The notes under the pieces: model-generated
Database searches by the model: none
Seen by the model: the letters and a program-made list of their open reading frames with translations, nothing else
Told to the model about the DNA's origin: nothing
NCBI RefSeq assembly: GCF_002891295.1
Contig: NZ_LGUI01000004.1
Location: 434,001 to 498,000, forward strand
From: Streptomyces eurocidicus
Lineage (GTDB): Bacteria > Actinomycetota > Actinomycetes > Streptomycetales > Streptomycetaceae
Length of the DNA stretch: 64,000 nt
Direction of reading: 5' to 3'
Made by a program: the position numbers and the translations under genes
Part shown: positions 9,146 through 16,896 of the stretch, one piece after another
Position numbering within the stretch: the first letter of the stretch is position 1
Layout of the letters: the number at the start of each line of letters is the position of its first letter

Positions 9146-10629
9146 ACGGCGGTCGCCTCCTTCGGGAGGGTCGTGGTGGTGGTGCGGGCGGGCTCGGGGG
9201 CGGCGTCCCGCTGCCGGAAGACGGCCATCTGGGTGGGCGGCCCCACCTCGGGGTCGTCGTCCCCCACGGGGGTGAACTCCACTCCGTATCCGTGCCGTTC
9301 GGCGACGGCGCCGGCCCAGGAGCGGAACTCCTCGCGGGTCCACTCGAAGCGGTGGTCGGGGTGGCGTACGTGCCCGGCGGGGAGGGTCTCCCAGCGCACG
9401 TTGTACTCGGCGTTGGGCGTCGTGACGACGACCGTGGCCGGGCGGGCCGCGCCGAACACCGCGTACTCCAGGGCGGGCAGCCGGGGCGGGTCCAGGTGCT
9501 CGACGACCTCGCTGAGCACGGCGGCGTCGTACCCGGCCAGCCGCCGGTCGGTGTAGGCGAGGGAGCCCTGGAGGAGCCGCACCCGGGCGGACTGGCGCTC
9601 GGTCATCTGCTCCAGGCGCAGCCGCCGGGCCGCCTCCCTCAGGGCGCGGACCGACACGTCGACGCCGACGACCTCGGTGCAGCGGGGGTCCTTGAGCAGC
9701 TCGCCGACCAGCTGGCCCTGCCCGCAGCCGAGGTCGAGGACGCGGGCGGCGCCGGCGACGCGCAGCGCCTCGACGACGGCCTCGCGCCGCCGCACGGCCA
9801 GCGGGACCGGCTTCTCGGCGGTGTCCTTCTCCTCGTCGACCGCGTTGTCGAGGGTCTCCGGCTCGGCGTCGTCGGCCTCGGCGAGCCGGGCGAGGGCGTC
9901 GCGGGTGAGGGTGCGGCGGCGGGCGAGGTAGCGGTCGGCGATCAGCACCTGTTCGGGGTGGCGTTCCAGCCAGCCCTCGCCGGCGCGCAGGAGCTTCTCC
10001 ACCTCGTCGGGCGAGACCCAGTAGTGCTTGGAGTCGTCGAGGACCGGGAGGAGGACATAGAGGTGGCGCAGGGCCGCCGAGAGTGTCAGCTCGCCCTCCA
10101 GCACCAGGTGGACGTAGCGCGAGTCGCCCCACTCGGGGAACCGCTCGTCCAGGGCCACCGGGTCCGCGGTCACGGTCCAGCCCAGCGGGGCGAAGAGCCG
10201 CTCCACCAGGCCGGCACCGCCCCGCGCGGGCAGGGCGGGCACCTCGACGCGCAGCGGCCGGGGCACGCCGGGCAGCTCGGGCCGGGCGGCGCACTGGCCC
10301 TTGACGGCGCTGTTGAAGACGCCGCCGAGCGCGACGGCGAGCAGCGAGGACGCCGCGTAAGGGCGGTCGTTGACGTACTGCGCGAGCGCGGAGTCGGGGG
10401 TCGCGCCGCGGCCCCTGGCGCCCTTGGCCCGCCGTACCAGCGCCACGGGGTCGATCTCCAGGAGCAGCGCCGCCGTGCAGCGGTCGGCGGTCGCCTCGGG
10501 GTAGAGGACGTGCGCTGTGCCGTGCGCGGTGGAGAACCGCTGCGCGCGGTCGGGGTGCTTGTGCAGCAGGAAACCGAGGTCGGTGGCGGGGGATCCGGCG
10601 GTGCCGGTGGTACTTATCGTCAGGAACAC
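9142..10629 (-). CDS. hen1: Hen1-type 3'-terminal RNA ribose 2'-O-methyltransferase
   Basis: 495 residues. The N-terminal half matches the bacterial Hen1 partner domain that binds and stimulates Pnkp (LGFLLHKHPDR, the HVLYPEA region, YVNDRPYAASSLLAVALG). The C-terminal half is a SAM methyltransferase with VLDLGCGQGQLVGELL near residue 296 and the metal-site signature EVVEHLDPPRL near 375, the E-x-x-E-H pattern that defines Hen1. The enzyme methylates the 2'-OH at the 3' end of cleaved RNA before ligation, so the repaired RNA resists a second cut. The GTG at 10629 is chosen because bacterial Hen1 proteins begin (M/V)FLTIS; its ribosome site (AGGCGG) is weak. It is first in a two-gene unit with Pnkp. 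Confidence 0.93.
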   Translation of the reverse strand: MFLTISTTGTAGSPATDLGFLLHKHPDRAQRFSTAHGTAHVLYPEATADRCTAALLLEIDPVALVRRAKGARGRGATPDSALAQYVNDRPYAASSLLAVALGGVFNSAVKGQCAARPELPGVPRPLRVEVPALPARGGAGLVERLFAPLGWTVTADPVALDERFPEWGDSRYVHLVLEGELTLSAALRHLYVLLPVLDDSKHYWVSPDEVEKLLRAGEGWLERHPEQVLIADRYLARRRTLTRDALARLAEADDAEPETLDNAVDEEKDTAEKPVPLAVRRREAVVEALRVAGAARVLDLGCGQGQLVGELLKDPRCTEVVGVDVSVRALREAARRLRLEQMTERQSARVRLLQGSLAYTDRRLAGYDAAVLSEVVEHLDPPRLPALEYAVFGAARPATVVVTTPNAEYNVRWETLPAGHVRHPDHRFEWTREEFRSWAGAVAERHGYGVEFTPVGDDDPEVGPPTQMAVFRQRDAAPEPARTTTTTLPKEATAV

Positions 10630-10733
10630 CCGCCTGATTATCGTGTCTCGTTCGCCCCGTTTCCCAGTTCTTTTTCCGCTCCGCACGGCGAGGGCACGGC
10701 CCACTACCCCACCGGGGCCCCCGGGGCCCCGCC

Positions 10734-11642
10734 TCATGGGCGGAGGACGCGGGCCAGTTCCGCGATGCGGTCGGGGCCCACCCGGCAGCAGCCGCCGACG
10801 AGACGCGCACCGGCGGACCGCCAGCCGGCGACGCGGGCGGGGTCGAACGTGGGCCGGCCGCGCCAGGCCCGCGCCCGGGCGTCCCACTCCTCGCCGCTGT
10901 TGGAGTAGACGACCACGGGCTTCCCCGTGGCCGCCGCGGCGAGGGCGACGGCCCGGTCGGCGTCGGCCGGCTCGCAGCAGTTGACGCCGACGGCTATCAC
11001 CTGGTCGTTCCCGGCGGCGAGGGCGAAGGCGTCGCGCAGCGGCTGCCCGGCCCTGGTGTGCTCGCCCGCGACGCTGTAGGAGAGCCAGACCGGCACCCCG
11101 CAGGGCGCCGCGGCCCGGAGCAGGGCCTCGGCCTCGTCCATGTCCGGGACGGTCTCCAGGGCGAGGACGTCCGGGGCGGCCGCCGCGAGCGTCTCGACGC
11201 GCGGCCGGTGGAACCGCTCCAGCTCGGCCACGCTCAGGCCGTACCGGCCGCGGTACTCGCTGCCGTCGGCGAGCATCGCGCCGTAGGGCCCGACCGAGGC
11301 CGCGACCCAGGGCCGGGGGCCCTCCTCGCCCCCGGCCGCACGGGCCAGCGCCACACTGCTCCGCAGCAGGGCCGCCGCCTTCTCCCGCCCGATGCCCCGC
11401 CGGGCGAAGCCCTCGAACGTGGCCTGATAACTGGCGGTGATGAGCACCTGCGCGCCCGCCCGCGCATAGGCGGCGTGCGCCGCCCGGATCTGCCCGGGGT
11501 CGTCGGCGAGCAGCCGGGCCGACCACAGCGCGTCGGACAGATCGCAGCCCTGCGCCACGAGCTGGTTGGACAGACCGCCGTCCAGGACGAGCGGTCCGCG
11601 CGCCAGCGCGTCGGCGAGCGGCGGGGCGGGAGCGGGCGTCAT
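10734..11642 (-). CDS. mmuM: Homocysteine S-methyltransferase
   Basis: 302 residues. It has the family's N-terminal DGGLSNQL, central VGVNCCEP (near residue 221) and C-terminal GGCCRVGP (near 283); these cysteines form the zinc site that activates homocysteine. GQPLRDAFA and YSNSGEEWD are also conserved. It transfers a methyl group from S-methylmethionine or SAM to homocysteine, making methionine in the cytoplasm. The ATG at 11642 follows GAGGAG with a five-base gap. It stands alone between Hen1 and a luciferase-like oxidoreductase; about 100 bp separates it from hen1, so readthrough into the RNA repair unit is possible but not shown. The methyl donor cannot be fixed from sequence. Confidence 0.9.
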   Translation of the reverse strand: MTPAPAPPLADALARGPLVLDGGLSNQLVAQGCDLSDALWSARLLADDPGQIRAAHAAYARAGAQVLITASYQATFEGFARRGIGREKAAALLRSSVALARAAGGEEGPRPWVAASVGPYGAMLADGSEYRGRYGLSVAELERFHRPRVETLAAAAPDVLALETVPDMDEAEALLRAAAPCGVPVWLSYSVAGEHTRAGQPLRDAFALAAGNDQVIAVGVNCCEPADADRAVALAAAATGKPVVVYSNSGEEWDARARAWRGRPTFDPARVAGWRSAGARLVGGCCRVGPDRIAELARVLRP

Positions 11643-11697
11643 GGGTACTCCTCGGGTTCGGTGGTCCTCGTCGGCTGCCGGCGGTCCCCGCCCGGCG

Positions 11698-12621
11698 TCA
11701 GCCGAGCTGGGAACCGACCTCCGAGGAAATCAGCTCCAGGTGATCGAGGTCGTCCAGGTCCAGGATCTGGAAGTAGATCCTGGACGAGCCCATCTCCGCA
11801 TAGCGGCCGATCTTGTCGACCACCTCGGCGGGCGAGCCGGCCAGGCCGTTGGCCTTGAGCTCCGCCACGTCACGGCCGATGACGGCCGCCCGCCGCGCCA
11901 CCTCGGCGTCGTCCTTGCCGACACAGGCGACCAGGGCATTGGAGTACACCAGGTCGTCCTTCTTGCGGCCGAACTCCTCGGCCGCGGCCCGCACCCGGCC
12001 GAACTGCCGCTCGCTGTCCTCGACCGAGGCGAAGGGGATGTTGAACTCGTCCGCGTACTGCGCGGCGAGCCGGGGCGTGCGCTTCGCGCCGTGGCCGCCG
12101 ATCAGCACCGGCACCTTGCCCTGGGCGGGCTTGGGCAGCGCCGGGGAGTCGGACAGCTGGTAGTACGTGCCGTCGAAGTCGAAGGTCTTGCCGGCCTCCG
12201 TCGCCCACAGCCCCGTGACGATCGCGAGCTGCTCCTCCAGGCGGCCGAACTTCTCCTTCGGGAAGGGGATGCCGTACGCCTTGTGCTCCTCCTCGAACCA
12301 GCCCGCGCCCAGGCCCAGCTCGACCCGGCCACCGGACATCTGGTCGACCTGTGCGACCTGGATGGCCAGCACCCCGGGCAGCCGGAAGGTGCCCGCGGTC
12401 ATCAGCGTGCCGAGCCGGACGCGCCGGGTCTCCCGGGCGAGACCCGCCAGCGTGATCCAGGCGTCGGTCGGGCCGGGCAGGCCGTCGGCGGAGCCCATGG
12501 CGAGATAGTGGTCGGAGCGGAAGAAGGCGTCGAAGCCGAGGTCCTCGGTGGCCTTGGCCACGGTGAGCAAGGTGTCATAGCTCGCCCCTTGCTGGGGCTC
12601 GGTGAAGATACGCAGATCCAT
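11698..12621 (-). CDS. LLM-class F420-dependent oxidoreductase
   Basis: 307 residues with the luciferase-like monooxygenase fold: an early FDAFFRSDHYLAMG, TDAWITLAGLARETRRVRLGT, the cofactor-phosphate region GGRVELGLGAGWFEEEH, and VPVLIGGHGAKRTPRLAA. The SDHY segment and the overall pattern match actinobacterial enzymes annotated as F420-dependent rather than FMN-dependent; that cofactor call comes from family resemblance. The substrate is unknown. The ATG at 12621 has GGAGG only one base upstream, unusually tight. The gene is transcribed away from the small plus-strand gene at 12869, leaving 247 bp (12622-12868) as a divergent promoter region where I recognised no clear motif. Confidence 0.8.
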   Translation of the reverse strand: MDLRIFTEPQQGASYDTLLTVAKATEDLGFDAFFRSDHYLAMGSADGLPGPTDAWITLAGLARETRRVRLGTLMTAGTFRLPGVLAIQVAQVDQMSGGRVELGLGAGWFEEEHKAYGIPFPKEKFGRLEEQLAIVTGLWATEAGKTFDFDGTYYQLSDSPALPKPAQGKVPVLIGGHGAKRTPRLAAQYADEFNIPFASVEDSERQFGRVRAAAEEFGRKKDDLVYSNALVACVGKDDAEVARRAAVIGRDVAELKANGLAGSPAEVVDKIGRYAEMGSSRIYFQILDLDDLDHLELISSEVGSQLG

Positions 12622-12868
12622 ACCTCCATCCTGCCTTGCCGAACAGGCGTCAACCGCCCACCCGCAGCCCCGCCCCACCCTCCCCGGTCGGGTGAATTCG
12701 GCCCGCCCGGGACGGGTGGCGAAGGGCTCGCCAGTGTCCGGGGCGGCCGGTGGTCGTTGGCTCGGGCGGAGCCGGACCGCCCGGCCCCCGCACCGGTGTC
12801 CGCTGCCGGAGGCGACGACCGTGACGCCGCCCACCCGCATCGGGAGGGCCAGGGCCGAGGAGGCCGCG

Positions 12869-13063
12869 ATGACCCAGGAAGCCGTGCCCGAAGAAACGGT
12901 GCCCGCACAGGCCGCTCCCGCGCAGCAGGGCGCGCCCAAGGGCCTGCTGCAGCAGATGGAGGAGCTGATGGCGGCGCTGAACGCCGATCTGTCGCAGCTC
13001 GACGCCGATCTCCAGTCGCCCGGCGAGCGCTCCCCGCACGGCGGCGGAGGCGGTGCCGGCTGA
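12869..13063 (+). CDS. Small protein of unknown function, 64 residues
   Basis: I do not recognise this gene. It is supported as real by a near-ideal ribosome site (GAGGAGG, six bases before the ATG at 12869) and by compact packing: it ends 11 bp from the converging DUF6099-like gene. The sequence starts with an Ala/Pro/Gln/Glu-rich stretch. It then has an amphipathic segment, GLLQQMEELMAALNADLSQL, with Leu/Met spacing suited to a short coiled coil, and ends in a Gly-rich tail. There is no signal peptide, membrane segment or cysteine. It does not look like a lanthipeptide precursor (no Cys, few Ser/Thr near the C-terminus). A longer in-frame extension back to 12602 has no good ribosome site. 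Confidence 0.6.
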   Translation: MTQEAVPEETVPAQAAPAQQGAPKGLLQQMEELMAALNADLSQLDADLQSPGERSPHGGGGGAG

Positions 13064-13074
13064 GCGTCGGCCCC

Positions 13075-13533
13075 TCACGCGGCGCCTCCCTCGCGCTCGC
13101 GCAGGGCGAGCCGTCTCTGTAACCAGCGCACGCGGTCGCTCGTCTCGTCGGCGGCGTCGATCGCTTCTATGCACTGCCAGTACAAGGCGTCCTCGTCCGA
13201 CGAGCAGGCCACGCCCACCAGGGCTATGCCGACCTCCCCGAGCAGGCCGCACAGGCCCGCCAGCGCGACCCAGGGATCGCGCACCTCGCTGAGGTGCCCC
13301 GCCCTTATCGCCCCGGCGCGCAGCGTCTGACGCAGCGCGCCGGAGGCGCGGGCGCCGGCCTCGCTCAGACCGCCCGCCGCGGCCCGCGCCTCGAACGGCC
13401 CGTGGACCGCGAGATGGCTTCCGATGGCACCCGCCAGGGCCTGGGTCTGCCATGCCTCCCCGACGATCTCCTGCACCGCCCTGGCCTGCGCCAAAGCCGT
13501 CCGGGTGGCTCCGATGAGCCGCGTTGCGTCCAT
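13075..13533 (-). CDS. DUF6099-like conserved Streptomyces protein
   Basis: 152 residues beginning MDATRLIGATRTALAQARAV, with Ala-rich helices throughout (EAWQTQALAGAIGSHLAVHG, DPWVALAGLCGLLGEVGIAL) and a basic C-terminus (RVRWLQRRLALRERE). It resembles the uncharacterised actinobacterial DUF6099 family, by memory of family sequences only. The ATG at 13533 has GGGGGA seven bases upstream and starts the conserved part; a GTG at 13557 would add eight residues. No catalytic motif or true membrane span is evident. Upstream, 13534-13728 contains no other gene and should carry its promoter. Function unknown. Confidence 0.65.
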   Translation of the reverse strand: MDATRLIGATRTALAQARAVQEIVGEAWQTQALAGAIGSHLAVHGPFEARAAAGGLSEAGARASGALRQTLRAGAIRAGHLSEVRDPWVALAGLCGLLGEVGIALVGVACSSDEDALYWQCIEAIDAADETSDRVRWLQRRLALREREGGAA

Positions 13534-13728
13534 GTCCGGTCCCCCACTTTCCGACACTGCCGCCCTACCGACCGCTTCTCACTACTCAGCGTGACGGCTA
13601 ACCGCCGGAAACGCCAGGGGAATTCAGAAATCTGTGGATACCAGATGCGGTGTGGAGAACTCAATCACTCCGGAGAGTGACGAACCGCCAGATCTGGACC
13701 CACTCACTCCGGTACCGGTCCATCCGGC

Positions 13729-14148
13729 TCAGTTCGATTCGCCGCCACCGCCCCGACCCGACCGGTCGGCCCGGGGGAACCGCCGCTCATTGCGGTCGAT
13801 CTTCGCCGCCAGCGCGGCCGCCGCGTCCACCCCGAGCGCCTGGCAGAACTGGAGCAGATACGCCAGGACGTCCGCGACCTCGTCCTCCACCCGGCCCGCC
13901 GTGTCCGGGTCCGACATCACCCGCTCCGACTGCTCCGGCGTCAGCCACTGGAAGATCTCCACGAGTTCGGCGGCCTCGACGCTCAGCGCCGTCGCGAGGT
14001 TCTTCGGGGTGTGGAACGGCTGCCAGTCCCGCGCCGCCGCGAACTCCGCCAGCCGGAGCTGCAGGGCCTTCAGCTCGCCGGGCCCTCCGGAAGCGGGAAC
14101 CGAAGCGGACACCTCGGAAGCCTCATACTCTTGCCATTTTTCGCTCAC
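13729..14148 (-). CDS. MazG-like nucleotide pyrophosphohydrolase
   Basis: 139 residues. The all-alpha NTP pyrophosphatase pattern is visible: FHTPKNLATALSVEAAELVE (metal-binding E-x-x-E on one helix), FQWLTPEQ, then EDEVADVLAYLLQFCQALG with the second acidic pair. This matches short single-domain MazG-like (RS21-C6 type) enzymes that remove non-canonical nucleotides. A Gly/Ser-rich tail follows. The GTG at 14148 lies nine bases after the ATPase stop and has a G-rich ribosome site overlapping that gene's end, so the two probably form one transcript. A link between the ATPase and the hydrolase is inferred from this spacing only. Confidence 0.82.
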   Translation of the reverse strand: MSEKWQEYEASEVSASVPASGGPGELKALQLRLAEFAAARDWQPFHTPKNLATALSVEAAELVEIFQWLTPEQSERVMSDPDTAGRVEDEVADVLAYLLQFCQALGVDAAAALAAKIDRNERRFPRADRSGRGGGGESN

Positions 14149-14157
14149 CCCCCAGGT

Positions 14158-15348
14158 CTACCACCGACACCCCCTGCTCCCCGGCCACCGGAATCCCGCC
14201 CCGGCCCTCCCCCTCGGACTCCCCGCGCCACCCCGCACCGACCCCACCAACCGCACATGCCCCCGCTCGCACATCCGTCCCGCCACCGCCAGCAGCTCGC
14301 GCGTCTGCCCCGGGTCCAGGCACCGGTCGAGGCCGTCCGCCAGCACGGTGAGCGCCTGCCGCGCGGGCAGCACCTCCGCGACCGGGTCCATGTCCAGCAC
14401 CCCCGGTCCCGTCATGAGCACCAGGCACAGGGCCAGATAGCGCAGCTCACCGTCGCCCAGCCGCTCCAGCGGCGTCCCGGCGCCCCGCGCCCGGCCCAGG
14501 ACCGCCCGGACGAGACCGCCCTCCAGGTGCTGCGCCGACAGCTCTTCCACCGGGCCCCGGCAGCCCGCCGCCACCGCCGCGACCAGGGCCGCGTGCCGGG
14601 TGGCGCACTCGTGGCGGGTGCGGGCGAGGACCGCGGCGACGTTGTCGCAACGCCCGCGCAGCAGTCCGTCGCGCACCGGGACCGGGGCCCGCATCAGCTC
14701 CGGGCGCGGGTCGCAGGCGAAGACGGAGCGCAGCGCCACCACGACCTGTTCGGCGGCGTCGAGGACCAGCCGCTGACCCGCCGTCTTGCCCGAGACGCGC
14801 AGCGGCAGCAGCGCCGTACCGAGCCGGTCGTCCGGCAGGGGCGCACGGGTGACGGGCACGGCCCCGGCCGTGTGCCAGGCGGCCTCGACCCGGCGCAGCC
14901 CGGGGTCGCGCAAGGCCGTGGAGAGCAGGGTGCGCCCCCCGCCGGTCAGCCGTTCGCCGACCATGCGGAGCTCGGGTTCGGCCTGGACGGCGATGTCGAG
15001 CAGCACCGGCCCCGCGGGTCCCTCGACGGTGCAGCCGATGCGGAACCCCCGCCGGCCCTGGGCGTCCGGCCGGGCCCGGTGCGGCACACAGGCGGGGGCG
15101 CCGCCGGCCACGGAGGCGAGGGCCTCCTCCAGGGTGTCGCCGCCCGCGAGCCGGGCGAGCGCCTCGTACGCCTGGAGGGCGCTGGACTTGCCGCTGCCGC
15201 TCGGCCCCCGGAAGAGCGTCAGCGGCCCGAGGGGGAAGACGGCGTTGCGGTGCGTCCGGAAGGCGGAGAGGCGCAGTTCGGTCACCGCGGGCCGCGGGGG
15301 CGGCAGAGCAGCGGCCGGCAGCGGCGGTCGGGCACGGCTTACGTCCAT
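14158..15348 (-). CDS. AAA-type ATP-binding protein (RecF/SMC-like ATPase)
   Basis: 396 residues. Walker A GPSGSGKSS lies at residues 48-55, preceded by a beta strand starting LRLSAFRTHRNAVFPLGPLT, typical of ABC/SMC-related ATPases that protect or sense DNA or RNA. LGDGELRYLALCLVLM plays the signature-motif role and is followed by a Walker B-like VLDMDPV. The C-terminus ends in an Arg/Gly-rich, poorly conserved tail. No nuclease or TOPRIM domain is attached. It is transcribed with the MazG-like gene downstream. The start at 15348 has a weak ribosome site; a GTG at residue 22 (VTELRLSAF) is a plausible alternative. Specific function unknown. Confidence 0.7.
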   Translation of the reverse strand: MDVSRARPPLPAAALPPPRPAVTELRLSAFRTHRNAVFPLGPLTLFRGPSGSGKSSALQAYEALARLAGGDTLEEALASVAGGAPACVPHRARPDAQGRRGFRIGCTVEGPAGPVLLDIAVQAEPELRMVGERLTGGGRTLLSTALRDPGLRRVEAAWHTAGAVPVTRAPLPDDRLGTALLPLRVSGKTAGQRLVLDAAEQVVVALRSVFACDPRPELMRAPVPVRDGLLRGRCDNVAAVLARTRHECATRHAALVAAVAAGCRGPVEELSAQHLEGGLVRAVLGRARGAGTPLERLGDGELRYLALCLVLMTGPGVLDMDPVAEVLPARQALTVLADGLDRCLDPGQTRELLAVAGRMCERGHVRLVGSVRGGAGSPRGRAGAGFRWPGSRGCRW

Positions 15349-15372
15349 GCCCGGACCGTATGTGCCGGCCGG

Positions 15373-15777
15373 TCAGCCAAACCGTTTTAGCTGATCACTC
15401 TTCCTACGATCGGGGTACCCCGAGGCCACCTCCGTGCCTTCGGGGGCGAGCAGAAAGACATTGGTGTCGACCCGGTGCATGCCGCTGCCCAGGCCGAAGA
15501 CGACGCCGCTGGAGAAGTCCAGGATCCGCTTGGCGACGTCGGTGTCGGCGCTGGTGAGGTCGAGCAGCACCGGGACGCGGGCGATCAGGTGCTCGGCGAC
15601 CTCACGGGCGTCCGCGAACACCTGGACGCGCAGCACGACGAGCTGACGCCGGTTCGGCTCCGGCTCCGCCTCGGGCAGGGCCCGGTGGTTGGGCCAGGAC
15701 GGCCAGGCGTGGCCGCGCAGCGGCACGACCTCGGCCAGGCCCTCCCACTGCTCATCGGTGGCCTCGGACCTGTTCAC
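15373..15777 (-). CDS. sepF: SepF-like cell division protein
   Basis: 134 residues. The C-terminal 90 match the SepF fold: VVLRVQVFADAREVAEHLIA, PVLLDLTSADTDVAKRILDF, then SSGVVFGLGSGMHRVDTNVFLLAPEG. SepF helps tether and align FtsZ filaments at the septum. Streptomyces carry several SepF paralogues; this one lacks the obvious amphipathic membrane helix at the N-terminus and is not beside ftsZ, so it is probably an accessory paralogue. The GTG at 15777 follows GGAGGGG at about eight bases. A promoter-like pair lies upstream at 15807-15834. The last residues are rich in basic amino acids. Confidence 0.78.
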   Translation of the reverse strand: MNRSEATDEQWEGLAEVVPLRGHAWPSWPNHRALPEAEPEPNRRQLVVLRVQVFADAREVAEHLIARVPVLLDLTSADTDVAKRILDFSSGVVFGLGSGMHRVDTNVFLLAPEGTEVASGYPDRRKSDQLKRFG

Positions 15778-15806
15778 CGGATCACCCCTCCGGGGAACGT
15801 AGTGGC

Positions 15807-15834
15807 TATGTACATCCCACAATCCTAGGGACAA
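15807..15834 (-). promoter_or_regulatory. Likely promoter of the SepF-like gene
   Basis: On the minus strand TTGTCC (15834-15829) and TACATA (15812-15807) are separated by 16 bases, about 30 bp upstream of the GTG. This fits a housekeeping sigma factor promoter in an unusually AT-rich patch. Confidence 0.45.
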
Positions 15835-15905
15835 ACACCCCGCTGGGCCGAATGACACACCGTCCGGCCGCCGGTCGCTCCTTCCCGGGGCGCCCCGTCC
15901 GGCGG

Positions 15906-16514
15906 TCAGGAGGGCCGCGGCGCCAGTCCGCGCAGGACGAGGTCGACGAGCGTGTCGGTGTACGCGTGGGTGAGCGGGGCGTCGCCCATCAGCCAGCGGA
16001 AGGCGAGGGGGCCGGTGAGGAGTTCCAGGGCGACGCGGAGGTCGATGCCCGCCTCGACCTGGCCGCTCCGCTGCGCCGCGCCCAGGCGCCGGACGTACAG
16101 CCGGAGTTGGGGCTCCAGGATGCCGCTGACCAGTTGCGCGCCGAGGGCGGCGTCCGCGATGCCGGCGGCCGCGAGGGCGCGGGCGGGCAGGTCGTACCGG
16201 GGGTGGCTCATGGTGTCGGCGGTGGCGCGGAGGACGGCCTTGAGGTCGGCGGCGAGGTCCCCGGTGTCGGGGATGTCCCGGACGGCCCCGCTCGCGTCCT
16301 GGCAGAGGTGGAGAACGGCGTCCCGGAGGACGGCGGCCTTCGACGGCCACCAGCGGTAGACGGTCTGCTTGCCGACCCCGGCGCGGGCGGCGATGGCCTC
16401 GACCGTCAGCTTGGAGTACCCGACCTCGCTGACGAGTTCGAGGGTGGCTCCCATGATCGCGTGGTGGGACCGGCGGCGGTAGCGCGTGGCGGATGGTGCG
16501 CAGTTGGAGGACAT
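15906..16514 (-). CDS. TetR/AcrR-family transcriptional regulator
   Basis: 202 residues. The N-terminal helix-turn-helix is clear: HHAIMGATLELVSEVGYSKL, then TVEAIAARAGVGKQTVYRWW, with the family's YRWWPSKA ending. The C-terminal ligand domain is Ala/Leu-rich and resembles the TetR_C type found with YRWW regulators. It is divergent from a 61-residue DUF6243-like gene; a 35-bp palindrome lies between them, 26 bp upstream of this start and overlapping the -35 of the other gene. Autorepression and repression of the small gene are therefore likely. No exporter lies next to it, so its ligand is unknown. The ATG at 16514 is the only good start. Confidence 0.9.
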   Translation of the reverse strand: MSSNCAPSATRYRRRSHHAIMGATLELVSEVGYSKLTVEAIAARAGVGKQTVYRWWPSKAAVLRDAVLHLCQDASGAVRDIPDTGDLAADLKAVLRATADTMSHPRYDLPARALAAAGIADAALGAQLVSGILEPQLRLYVRRLGAAQRSGQVEAGIDLRVALELLTGPLAFRWLMGDAPLTHAYTDTLVDLVLRGLAPRPS

Positions 16515-16540
16515 GCCGCGTAGCCTAGACCTCGGCGAAC

Positions 16541-16575
16541 CGATACGTATCGTCTTGACAAGACGATACGTATCG
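16541..16575. promoter_or_regulatory. 35-bp palindromic TetR operator overlapping a promoter
   Basis: A perfect 35-bp inverted repeat about a single central base at 16558. Each arm contains the 10-bp self-palindrome GATACGTATC (16542-16551 and 16565-16574), so the site is a palindrome of palindromes. A plus-strand -35 TTGACA (16555-16560) sits at its centre, with CAGACT (16578-16583) as -10 after 17 bases. Repressor binding here would block transcription of the DUF6243-like gene. Confidence 0.85.
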
Positions 16576-16636
16576 TCCAGACTCTTGGATATGCCGAGAC
16601 GGAACGCCTCGGCTTACCGACGGAAGGAGAACCCTG

Positions 16637-16822
16637 ATGGGCAAGGGATCAGGAAACATGCTGGGCGTCGGCGGCACCCGCGCCAACCTCTCCCGCAGCG
16701 CGATGCGCGGCGGCAAGAAGGGTGGGGTTCCCAAGAGCGGCACCGACCCGTTGGAACAGAAGCGGGAGCTGCTCCGCAAGCTCAAGGAAGCGCGGTCCAC
16801 CGATGAATCCCCCGCATCGTGA
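16637..16822 (+). CDS. DUF6243-like small protein
   Basis: 61 residues beginning MGKGSGNMLGVGGTRANLSR, a pattern I recognise from the short actinobacterial DUF6243 family. The first half is Gly/Lys/Arg-rich (AMRGGKKGGVPKSG) and the second half is a charged helix (EQKRELLRKLKEAR). The ATG at 16637 has GAAGGAGA seven bases upstream. The promoter centred on the TetR operator reads directly into this gene, about 55 bp away, and nothing else follows before a terminator, so it is the regulator's obvious target. The small, highly basic protein might bind nucleic acid; its function is not known. Confidence 0.8.
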   Translation: MGKGSGNMLGVGGTRANLSRSAMRGGKKGGVPKSGTDPLEQKRELLRKLKEARSTDESPAS

Positions 16823-16841
16823 GGACCCTTCCATGAGAGGG

Positions 16842-16874
16842 CCGGCCGCGCACGGAGAGCCCGTGCGCGGCCGG
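16842..16874. terminator. Bidirectional hairpin between converging genes
   Basis: 14-bp GC stem (16842-16855 with 16861-16874) and a five-base loop between the DUF6243-like gene and the erm gene, whose stop codons face each other. It could stop transcription both ways and marks the left edge of the macrolide cluster. Confidence 0.7.
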
Positions 16875-16896
16875 TCCGCCCCCCGGCCCGGGGGCG

